This document shows, one piece after another, positions 12,301-23,300 of a DNA stretch of 64,000 nt. How positions within the stretch are numbered: position 1 is the stretch's first letter; each line of letters starts with the position of its first letter. This DNA comes from Annona cherimola (taxonomy: Eukaryota > Streptophyta > Magnoliopsida > Magnoliales > Annonaceae), in contig CM059975.1 in NCBI GenBank assembly GCA_030490835.1, positions 57,589,174-57,653,173 on the forward strand. Direction: 5' to 3'. The notes below the pieces were generated by a model. That model saw nothing but the letters and a program-made list of their open reading frames with translations. It searched no databases and was not told where the DNA came from. The position numbers were made by a program, and so were the translations under genes.

Positions 12301-13459
12301 AAACTTGCCCTCTATACTTTACATTTTAGGACTTCAATTATAGACAAATGCCTAATTACCTTGTGCTTCATCAATTTGAACATATAAAGGATGTATTTGG
12401 GGAGTGATAAAACTTTTGTTAAAACACTTTTGATGTAAAAAATTTTGAAATGAGAGAAAATGATATAATATGATAGGGACAATGATAATGAATAAAAAGA
12501 ATAAAGTTAAAATAGATAGGTTAGTTGTATTGATAGTTCTACAGAAATGATTGAAAAGTAGGATAATTTATATAAGAAGATATGAATTTTTTTTTAAAAA
12601 ATGATAGTTATAGAGAGTGAAAAGTTTTAGATTAAAAAAATTTAGGTGAAAAGTTTTATTTTTTAAAAAACACACCAAAAGAAAATTTTAATTAAGATGA
12701 TTCTTATGTTCCTAATAAAAGAATACTAAAAAATAATTGAATTTCATGCTATCGTCCAGATATCTTTGATAAATGTGACATAGGTAAATATTTCATTGGT
12801 ATTGATACTACGGAGTCATGACTAAAGTTTTTATTTGAGATTAAAAGGTCAATTATTGAATCATAGAAGTAGCTCAGGGGCTAACAGAAAATTATAAACT
12901 TAAAAGAGTATTATTGCAATGCTCACGCAAGTTTTACTTTATTTTTTTTTTTGAAAAATTCTTCTCATACCCATAATTTGTTATCTCTAGTTCCTTATAT
13001 ACTCACATTGTTTCATTATTTCCTTCTATACTTATAATATTTAGCCTTAAATTGCTCACACACCCAAGCTGTCAAACTTCTATCATCTACAAGCAAAAAA
13101 GACATTTTCTCCTAAAATTTCCCTTCATCTCTTCCACAGTGATAAGTCTAAAAATTTTCATTTAATTTCATATTAAATTCACACCATTAAATATTAAAAC
13201 ATTAATTAAATGCAGGTTTTAAGTGGAATTTCATGAAAATCATATTTTTTCATAAAATTCTTAATTTTTCTATAAAATGGGTCATTTTGCAATATTTTGA
13301 AAATATAAAATTATAAAAATAATTACACATGCTAAAAGGGATTAAATAGACTCACTTTGAAATATGGGTATAAAGTAAACCATTATGAAACCTTAAGATA
13401 AAATAAATAGGGGCTAAAAAATATAAATTAAAAATCTTTGTGAGCTTATTAAAATTATT
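9320..13459. other. Unassigned AT-rich region
   Basis: Between the L1 target duplication and the GC-rich block I found no recognisable gene, RNA or element termini. Short open frames here have no family resemblance I can defend. A direct repeat of GACAAGGCTTGTATGC occurs around 11800-11875, and a dispersed repeat (about 12420-12860) is listed separately. Confidence 0.5.
12420..12860. repeat. Dispersed repeat, copy A (partner near 42690-43010)
   Basis: The segment around AATTAAGATGATTCTTATG (12689 onward), and the text after it up to TTTTATTTGAGATTAAAAGG, aligns by eye with 42840-43010. The preceding AT-rich 250 bp also corresponds in layout. No coding potential. A second partial relative lies near 51900-52030. 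Probably a MITE-type or other short element whose ends I could not define. Confidence 0.5.
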
Positions 13460-14800
13460 TTGACAGAAATCAAATATTTAAATTCACGTTTTCATTTTCT
13501 GCATAAGTACAGACGACTGCACACCGCCGGAGCACAATATTCTGGTGCTCCATCATCTTCCCCATATCGATGGACGACCATTGCTGCCCCTTTTCACCGT
13601 CCGATCAAATTCAAGCAACAGGGCAGCTATGAAAATCTTCAGCAGCAAATCGTCCAAGTAGCCTATTTACAAAATCCTCCCGCCCCATTACCGTTCTGCT
13701 CCTAATCAGAGGAAATTCATTGGCCATGGCTGCCAGTTAGAAGCCCGGCATGCAGCAATTTTGGCAACAACCCATTTGAATTTCAATCGGCCAGGGACTT
13801 GGGTCATATAAACCCGTTCATCATCGCTCATCTGCTCCAATCGAGAGAACCTGCTGCCATTGAATTCCAAAAACGATAGCCATTAACCCAATTTCAGTAG
13901 CTATGAAACCCACCTCTGTAGCCGCAGCACATCCAGTAATACCGGCCACCAAATCCAGCATCACCCTGTTGCAGCACTTCCTCTTCTTCGGCAATAGAAA
14001 CATCCTTAAAGGAAAATCGGCATCGACCTTTGAAACGGCTACTTCCTTCAAGCTCCAACCAGAAAAATCGAACGACAGCCATGGCGTCCCTTTCTCCAAA
14101 TCCGTCTGAAGCAGTAGCAAACTTCCCAACAGCCAACCTGTCGCACCTCATCTAAATTTCGCAGCACCGAAAAATCCCAAACCAGCCCTCTTCTTCAACT
14201 CGCGTTTTCCATTTCCGCCCAAACCCATCAAGCATAACAGACATGGCATTTCTTTCATCGAATCAAGTATCGGCAGCTGCAAAACTAATGGCCGAATTCA
14301 CCTTCGACCCCGCAACTTCCATTTTTTCCATCCAGTTGAGTTTCATGCTTGCGAACCCATTCACGGCAGAAAAATTTAATCAATGCCCCCTCTCTGTTCA
14401 TCACCGGCCACACCGAAATCAACAGCCATGGCCGACGCTCTCTTTCTCTTCCCAAGCCGGCAGTTCGCCGATCTAGCCTGCCGCAATTGGGAAAACTTCC
14501 CAGGCAAAGCAGATCCATCTCTAGCCCGAAGAAATCGACACTGGTTCCCTTTTTTTTTTGGCAGCTTCCATGCTCCCAGCAGAAAATGGCATTGGCTAAC
14601 GCGAAAGGCAGCTACAGTAACGATAGAAATGAGAATCCCACATCGGAAGCCAAAATGGAGAGAGGGCTGTCCAACACTTATAAAAGGAGTCCTTCCACCC
14701 ATCCCAAGAAAAAAAACACGACACAACCAATCCTCTCTTTCCCTTGGGTGAGACCCATCTTGTGGGACCCCTAGCAAGGAGGTGGGGCCAAGCAATAAAA
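13460..14800. other. GC-rich block with a TATA-like box, possible LTR or leader remnant
   Basis: Base composition shifts sharply from the AT-rich flanks and open frames appear on both strands. None resembles a known protein, and frames overlap on opposite strands as expected from composition alone. TTATAAAAGGAG at about 14679 is a plausible TATA box. Downstream, around 15340, the words TGTGGATTCAACCCGACTCACC resemble text I associate with plant gypsy LTRs. An LTR or transcript leader remnant is the best guess, unproven. Confidence 0.35.
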
Positions 14801-15059
14801 TTCCCATAAAGTGGAGATTTGCTCTTCATATTTGGGTGATGTAAATTTTATTTTGTTGCTTTATGGTTTGTAGCGCTTCGTAGTTGGTAATCTTTAATTC
14901 GTATTTTTAATTTTTAGATTAGATTTACTACTTTATTTTATGTTTTGTAATTTTTAGATTAAATTTAATGTAATTCTCTTTCCTGTTTTAATAGTTGAAT
15001 TTCATAGCTTTTATTGCTTTCTTAGAATAGTTTTAATTAAGTTGTTAGTTAATTATAAT

Positions 15060-15310
15060 TTCTTTTAGCTTCTTGTCTCCCTTTCTTTTATCTCCAACTC
15101 TTCTAATCTTTTCTCTCTTCTTTCTCTCTCTTTCTAATTTCTTTCCCCCTCTCTCTCTAATTTCTTCTATTTTCTCTTTTCTTCTCTCTCTCTCTAACGT
15201 CTCTTTCTCTCTTTTCTCTCTTATCTCTCTAATTTCTTCTCCTTTCTCTCTAATTTCTTTTTCTCGAACTTCTTTCTCTCTCTTCTCTATACCCTCTCTT
15301 TTTCTTAAAA
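15060..15310. repeat. Pyrimidine-rich (TTTCTCTCT) tract
   Basis: About 250 bp consisting almost entirely of T and C on the plus strand, made of variants of TTTCTCTCTCTAATTTCTTC. It creates spurious Ser/Leu-rich (plus) and Arg/Glu-rich (minus) open frames that I do not regard as genes. Confidence 0.85.
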
Positions 15311-16175
15311 ATAATTCAAAATTACATCGCCTCTCTGTGGATTCAACCCGACTCACCGTTATTCTACACTATCATCCGCATAGTGGTAGCTTTAATGTGT
15401 TTTGGTTAATTTTAATTAAATTGGTAATCACAGTGCTCTTAACGACAAGCACTTGGTGCACATCACACAGCTATGACTACAACCCTAAACTTGTAGTCGC
15501 CCCTGTTGCCCTCACACTCACCTTCAACATCTATTAATTCAGGTAAGCACCAAAGCCATTGCCAACAATTACAACCGCACTATACTTACTCATTGCAAAA
15601 AAGAGCATCATATATCTTCCTCAGCACTAATTGCACCCATTGATGACAAAGAAAATCAGTGCATGTACTAGATTTTGAGCATTCTTACCAACCTTGGTCG
15701 TCAAGTGGCAAACTAAACCCTATTAAATTAACAACAATGAATTCATTCCTATTTCTTTAAATTTACCTAATTAATTCTTCCCTATTTAGCAAATCATTTT
15801 CGAACCATCTGTCTGCAAGAGATCTCCAAGATTTGGAGTCCACTAATCTTGCTAAAGAGATGGTATGGGGCAAGCAACTTAGCAGATTAATTATAGATGG
15901 CTATTAAAATTTTAATGAAGCAATGAAGCACTAGAACAGAATCATGGGTTTTTATGAAGAAGACCAATTTCATCTCTACAACACCATGGATATCAACCAA
16001 ATTTTCAACGTTACATAATGTTGGGCTGTTGTTTGCTGGATTATTACGGGAGAAAACTCGTAAGTTTTTATGCTAGACTACTATGAGATAAGATTCATCC
16101 ATTTTTATATGATTGATGCAATCACAACTATTGGTAGAGACCGACCTAATAATCATCTGAGTTAGGGAAGATGAG
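15311..16175. other. Unassigned spacer
   Basis: AT-rich sequence between the pyrimidine tract and the hAT terminus at 16176. No gene, RNA or element end recognised. Confidence 0.5.
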
Positions 16176-17133
16176 TAGGGGTGCAACTCGGGTCGGGTTG
16201 TATCTGATTTGGGTGAATCCAAACCCTAAGCACACCGAGTTTAGGTGAACCAAAACCTAAACCTTAATTTTAGAATCCAGGTTCAGGTCAAGTTTGGACC
16301 GGGTTTGCATTGGTTTCAAATTGAAATTCAGATCACTATCAAACCAATAGAAGTTGAAATTACCGATAGAGATAACGATTTTTTTAAAACATTTTTGCAT
16401 TCGCAAGTGAATAATTTACAAATGAATATATTTATATGACTTTGTGGCACCCCGAACCTGAGGCTCCTAAACTTTACTCCAGGATCGTTTAGTTAGTAAA
16501 CCGTGAGCAGGATTGTAGCCTTGTTCAGCCGGCGGTGTTTTCAATTCAATCTCATTTCAATTTACAACCAACCATTCACCAGTAATTAAAATCACATATT
16601 ATTTACAACTCATAAAAAAATATTTACACTATCAGCCTTTGTAACCTAGTAATATTGTACCCTCACAACATCACCATTCATCAAATATATGAGAATAATA
16701 CAACCTTAAGAGTCTCTAAATTGAGATATATATTTTTTTAAACCTTGTTGTACCTGTCTACGGTTGAGAAAAACAAAATGTGAGTACTAGACTCAGCAAA
16801 CAAGTATCTTTATTTAAGTAAATGTGGTGCCCCAGCCCGAGCGTCACAACCTTACTCCAAGATCTATCGATTGGTAAATATGATCAGGATTATTACTCTG
16901 TCACACGGCAGGCTTATTGGATATTTATCCATTTAATCCTAACTCCTTAGGAGTTTATATCATTTCATACATTCAATTTCTATCAAATTCCTTTTTAGGT
17001 CATTATACCATTTGAGAATTAACCTCGCCAGTGAGAGTTTCTATCTTACTGCCGGTCCCAAACCCGAAAAAAAAGCGAGGTTGACATGTCAGGCTGGCAG
17101 CCGGTGCTATTAAAAATTACAGCCACATCTCTT

Positions 17134-20100
17134 ATGGATTCTGAAAATATATTAAAAGTTGTTAACGCTAGGGCATCCCCTGTAAGCGACGTGCTGCAAC
17201 GGAGCCCGGCTGTAGTGAGAAATGAGTAAGGGTTGCTAGGACGTTTTCCCAAAAGCGATGCGCTACATCGGAGCCCGGATGTAGTGAGAAATGGGCAAGG
17301 GTTGCTAGGGTGTCTCCCAGGAAGCGACGCGCCACAACAACGTCTGGTTGTGATGAAAAGTCGGCAAAGGTTCCCATGCCTTTATGGACGTGGTTTAGGG
17401 AAGAAGGTGGTACCAAAACACAAGGTCTGTTTTGCCTCATGGAATGTTGAGACTCTTTCAGGGAAAAGTATGAAAGTAGTTGATGTTATGAGAAAGAGAA
17501 AAATTAATATAGCATGCCTTCAAGAGACTAGGCGGAAAGGAGAGAAGGCTAAAGAGGTTAATGGATTCAAATTATGGTATATAGGAAATTATGATAATAG
17601 AAATGGTGTAGGGATAATAGTAGATAACAAATTCATAAATAAAGTTGTAGATGTCAATAGAGTAAATGATAGAATTATTCAAATAAAACTTGTATTAGGT
17701 GTAGAGGTCTTAAATGTGATTAGTGCTTATGCACCACAAGTAGGATTAGATGATAGAATCAAGAAATAATTTTAGGATGACTTAGATAGTGTTATACAAA
17801 GGACATCTAAACAAGAAAAGGTTGTGATAGGTGGAGATTTAAATGAACATGTAGAAAAGGAGAATGTAGGATATGAGAGAAGTCATGGAGGTTTTGGCTT
17901 TAGAATAAGGAATGAAATGAGAATGTCATTTTGGACTTTGCTATAGCATATGATTTGGTTATAGCAAATACCTTATTTCAAAAATGAGTTGAACACTTGA
18001 TAATATTTAAGAGTGAGACCAATTCTAGCCAAATAGATTTCTTCCTTATAAGAAAATTGGATAGATTCCTTTGTATTAATTGTAAGGTTATCCCAGGTGA
18101 GAGCTTAGCTATGTAACATAGATTATTAGTGATGGATATATATACACAAAAAGAGTCAACAAAAACTAAAGGCAATATAATTCCAAATATTAAATGGTGA
18201 AATTTAAAGGGAAACAACATAGAATTTTTTAGTAAAAGAATGATATAAGAAGGAAAATGGAATACACAAGAAGATGAAGTAGAATCAATGTGGGATAAAA
18301 TGACAACTAACATAAAAAAAAGTAGGACAAAGTATTGTAGGTATATATAAAAATCGTAGATCCTCACATAGAGAAACTCGGTGGTGGAATGAAGATGTTC
18401 AAAAAGCTATAAATGCTAAACAAGAAAAGTTTAAAACATGGCAGAAAAATAAAAATGATACAAACTTACAACAATACAAACTATCAAAAAAAGCTATTGA
18501 AAAGATTATTAGCGATGTTAAACACAAAGCTTATGAGAACTTATATGACAGATTAGGAACTAGACAAGGTGAAAAGGATATTTTTAAGTTGGCTAAATTA
18601 AGAGAAAATAAGGGTAAAGATTTAATACATGTTAGATGCATTAAAAGTGAGGACCAAAGAGTTCTAATCAAAGATGATGATATTAAGAAAAGATGGAAAA
18701 CTTATTTTTATAGTTTACTAAATTACACCCCACACGAACATTTAACATTAGATGTTAGTTTAAATAGAGAAGAAAATAGAAATATCATTTATTTCCCAAA
18801 AATTCGAATATCTGAAGTAAAGGAAGCTCTAAGAAAAATGAAAACAGGAAAAGCCTTAGGCCCATATAATATACCAATTGAAGTATGGAAGTACATGAGA
18901 GATGTAGGTGCAATATAGTTAACAATTTTTTTAATAAGATTATAAAAACAAAGTTAAAGTCAAGTGAATGGAGGAAAAACATTATAGTTCCAATCTATAA
19001 AAATAAAGGAGATATTCAAAATTGTGCAAATTATCGTGGAATAAAATTAACGAGTCATACTATGAAATTATGGGAAAGAGTAATTGAATATAGACTAAGA
19101 CGGGAAACTAATGTATCAGAAAATCAATTTAGTTTTATGCCAGGAAGATCAACCACTGAAGCTATTTTCTTACTTAGACAACTATTTGTAAAGTATAGGG
19201 AGAAGAAAAAGAACTTATACATGATTTTTATTGATTTAGAAAAAACTTATGATCGAGTACCAAGAAAGTTAATATGGCAAGTGATAAGAAAAAAAGGAAT
19301 TAATGAAAGATACATTGATATTATTAAAGATATGTATGAGGGGGCTGTTACGAATGTAAGGACCATTAGTGGAGATATTAATGTCTTCCCATTTAAAATA
19401 GGTCTACATCAAGGCTCAGCCTTGAGTCCTTACCTTTTTTATCTTAGTAATAGATGAAATTACTAGACATCTCAAGAAGAAGTACCACGGTGTATGTTAT
19501 TTGCAGATGACATTGTTCTAATAGATGAAACTAAAGAATGACTAAATTTTAAATTGAATACATGGGTAGATGCTTTAAAATCTAATGGTTTTAGAAGAAA
19601 CTAAAGAAGGACTAAATTTTAAATTGAATAAGTTGGTAGATGATTTAGAATCTAATGGTTTTAGAATTAGTCGCACTAAAACTGAATATATGAAATGCAA
19701 TTTTAATAATAGTGAGAACCCGGATGATGAACCAATTAAGATTTTAGATCATGTAGTAACAAAAACTAATCACTTTCGGTACTTAGGATCAATAGTTCAA
19801 GAGAACGGGGAAATTGAGAAAGATATAATACATAGAATTCAAGCAGGTTGGAAGAAATGGAGAAGTGCGTCAGGAATTTTATGTGACCGACGAGTTCCAA
19901 TCAAATTAAAAGAAAAATTTTGTAAGACTTCGATTAGACCTGCTATGCTTTATGGGGCAGAATGTTGGGCAGTTAAAGAACATCATATACAAAAAATGAG
20001 CGTAGCGGAAATGAGAATGTTAAGGTGGATGAGTGGTAAAACAAGAAAAGATAAAATTAGGAATGAAATAATTTAAGAAAACTTAAAAGTGAGACCAATT

Positions 20101-20343
20101 TGTGATAAAATGAGAGAAAATAGATTAAGATGGTTTGATCATGTTAAAAGGAAGCCTGAAGTAGCACCGATTAGGAAAACAGAGTCTATCCAAGTAGAAG
20201 GTGGTAGGAGAATGAGAGGAAGACCCAAAAAAACATGGATAGAAGTAATTAAACAAGATTTAAAAATATTACAAATTACAGAGAATTTAGTCTTAAATCG
20301 TCAAGAATGGCGTAACAGAATCCATGCAGCCGACCTCACCTAG
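17134..20343 (+). pseudogene. RTE LINE ORF (endonuclease plus reverse transcriptase), copy 1
   Basis: One long protein would combine an AP-like endonuclease, which nicks the target, and a reverse transcriptase. Visible pieces: VCFASWNVETLSGK, NIACLQETRRKG and VISAYAPQ (endonuclease, 17233-17769); then RT segments at 18589-18918, 18885-19457 and 19585-20076 with MIFIDLEKTYDRVPRK, LHQGSALSPYLF and FRYLGSIVQ; and a C-terminal MRGRPKKTW segment at 20089-20343. First ATG at 17134 by comparison with the second copy. Stops include TAA at about 17227 and 17767, with 1-bp deletions near 17920 and elsewhere, and a 70-bp duplication at 19527-19666 that shifts the frame. Inactive. Confidence 0.85.
19527..19666 (+). 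repeat. 70-bp tandem duplication in the RT domain of LINE copy 1
   Basis: Two copies beginning GAAACTAAAGAA (19527 and 19597) follow each other directly; the other LINE copy has only one. Seventy is not a multiple of three, so the duplication breaks the frame just after the ADD active-site region. Confidence 0.85.
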
Positions 20344-20357
20344 GTGGAAAATGGCTT

Positions 20358-20389
<32 letters not shown>

Positions 20390-23300
20390 ACCAATTGAGA
20401 ATTACACATGTCATCTCATACCCTTCATACTTAATTATATCATGATAATTCATACCTTAACATTGGTCCATAATAATTTTTCGCCTTCTATGGTCACAAA
20501 ACATTAACATAATTCATATACAACATTAAACAACTATTTAATGTCCTTAGTCATACAATCATTCAACCCATACGTTCATACACAGGTAATTCATAGAAAT
20601 TCATTCATCCTTGAATCTCTACCTATGCTCATTGCCTCCTTCTTCCTTTCACCTGCCTTTGGGTTTGAAAAACAAAATGTGAGTCGAAACTCAATAAGCA
20701 AGCTATAGGTTTTTAGGCAATTCATTTTGAAGGTAACACTGCTTAAAAGCATTTTTTTCTATTCGATAGAAGACACTTAGCAAGTGATCAACTACCTACG
20801 GAACAGAAATCTTTTCATAAATCATTCATAAATCATTCATGTAAACCAGTCATGTAAACCAATTTAATCCCAATTTTTGGACATTTCATAAACATTGGAT
20901 GTGCAAATGCATCATTTTCATTAATGACATAATCCTTCATGTGAGGGTACGCTAACTCGGGGAACATACTTTCATAATCCTTTCCATCCTTCGCGTCGGA
21001 CCTTCCAACTTGGCAATATCAAGGGCGGATCTCTTGTCCTTCTTTTGCCTTGACTAGCCTACTTGATTTTCATTCCATGCATGACTTTTAGTCACCCCAG
21101 TATTATATACCTTTAACACATGGTAACTTGTCATTCTCATATAGAGAATTCTTTGCACTATCCCTTTTAAACATCGTTTTAATGAAACATCGTTTAAATT
21201 CATGTTTCATCATTTATCATATATAATTGCGAAATAGTAAACAATTCATTTATCATAATTGAAATAACATTTCAACACATATTGAAATAATGGAATGACC
21301 ACCCTTAAATAACTTGAAAATAATTTCATAAATCAATTGTACAAAGGTTCAAACCTTTAGAATATCATTAACAATCATTTTATCATCTTTTGATAAAACA
21401 AAAGTCATTTAGAAAGTTGTTTGCTTACTTGCTTCACCTTAGCTTTTCGTATCATTTATCTCTTTACCTTTGCCTATACATATAAGAATGACATTGCATT
21501 CACAATATTTTCATTTGCTTGCTTAGTTTTCCAACCCATAATCCATATACATACATAACCAACTTGAATTCCAAGTCGGGTATACATACATCGCACTCAC
21601 TTGTGCATCATACAATCCATTCCATATTGTGTTTTAATCCCATATTTATGATAAAAACATAATAATCATTCATAATTCAACATATGGGGATTTATATCTC
21701 CCATTTATCATTTTTCATCTATTTTCCATTTTCCTACGTCAATGCTCATTTTAAGCATATAAGTGACGTTTTAAGCTTCATAACTTAATCTCGAAATTTG
21801 AGATAATTCAATAATCATCCATACAGAAACATTAGTATTCATTTCATCACCTATTCATGCATTTTTGTATTTTAGCAGTTCATATAAACCATTTACCACT
21901 TATCCATACTTAGCCTTCCACATACACCCATCTTACAACGCATAACTTAGGTGTTTCTTAAACTTTCTCAAGTCAGAAACTTGTGTACTTATTTAGCATG
22001 ATTAAACCCCTTAATTAAAATTTAATTTAGGTTCTAATTTCGTATTTTCAATCTATTCATCATAGAGTTCCAAAACAACAACATTAGGACCCGTTTTTCA
22101 TTCTTTCAACGCCTCTTTCAATACTTAAATCTTAACAGATTTATCATCCATAAATTTCAGCAATTAAGCATGATTTTCTTAACCCAAATTTAGGGCATTA
22201 TCACATATTTAAAATGCATAAGTTAATTTCTTCCAAAACAACAATATTTTCAGGCATATAGGGTATCCATTTTGACCCATTTCAACGTGTCCATACACAT
22301 GTTCTTAAAATCAAATTTAGGAAAAATATTTCCATGCCCTTTTGAACATTCAAAGTACCTTAATTATAAGGTAATTTACCCTCCATAACATCCATAAATC
22401 AATTATTTACAAACAACAACAAAAATCATATTGAAAGTACCCATTTTGGCCCTAGTTTGGACGTTCTATACATATACCCGAAAAAATCAAATTTATGGCA
22501 ACCTCATCCAAACCACTTAGGAAATCCAAAGGGTCCTTAATTTAGGGTACTTTACCCTACAATTCATCCATAAACCATTTAAGCACTTCTTTGTATCATT
22601 TTTAACTCAAAAATGAAAAAATCGGGTACTACTTGAAGCCCTAAGTTCCATTTTTGTTAAAATCATTTACAAATGCTCAAATAAACATATGTAATCCAAA
22701 AGATCATTAATTACATCCTAATAATCATGCTTTAATCATACAACAACATAATTTAGGATTTTGAGAAATTTCAAGTTAGATTTCATCTCAAAATTCAACC
22801 CTAACTTCCCTTTTCACTCTCTTGAATTCTTGATCTCATTTAAATCTTTTAAAAATCATTCAATACCCTTATCAAGGCATAATAACTCATCCTTTAAGAG
22901 TTCTTTATGAACCATATTCATGACCCATAACTTGAGGGAAGAAACTTAGGTTTCAAGAATCCAAAACTCAATCCATACTTACTTTATTCTAGGAAACCTT
23001 GAATCAAAGCTTCCCTAAATTGGTTTCTCCTCTTTCCTTCCTTATTTTCCTCCTTTTTTCTTCTTCTTATTCTTCCTTTTCCTTCCCCTTGGTCATGCTC
23101 AAGGCTGCTGCCCCTTTCGAGATTTTTCTCCCTTTGAGAATTTCCTCTCCCTAAATGGACGTTCATGTGATGCTTTCCCCCCTTTCTATATTTGTTGATT
23201 TTTTTCCATCTTGTGGGGCCCATTTTGACACATCATATATAGGGTATTTTAATGCTATCTTATCCCTTGATGTCTTGGCTAATTTATATCCAAGTAAAAT

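Larger units (their letters stand above)
17022..20387 (+). mobile_element. RTE-clade LINE, copy 1, degenerate
   Basis: The element starts ACCTCGCCAGTGAGAG and ends in a (GAT)n run, the short tandem 3' tail characteristic of RTE elements. Target duplications ATACCATTTGAGAATTA (17005-17021) and ATACCAATTGAGAATTA (20388-20404) differ at one base. It closely resembles the copy at 48164-51453 along its entire length, so it is full length, but its single reading frame carries many stops and frameshifts. Confidence 0.9.

Noticed and set aside
13460..14829. Many overlapping open frames of 70-140 codons on both strands
   Set aside because: GC-rich sequence with few stops in any frame. None shows a known motif, and frames overlap on opposite strands.
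15045..15537. Long Ser/Leu-rich (plus) and Arg/Glu-rich (minus) open frames
   Set aside because: Both come from the same pyrimidine tract; low-complexity composition explains them.
20350..20387. Stand-alone (GAT)n microsatellite
   Set aside because: It is the 3' tail of the RTE LINE, with the target duplication starting directly after it. The same applies near 51434-51453.
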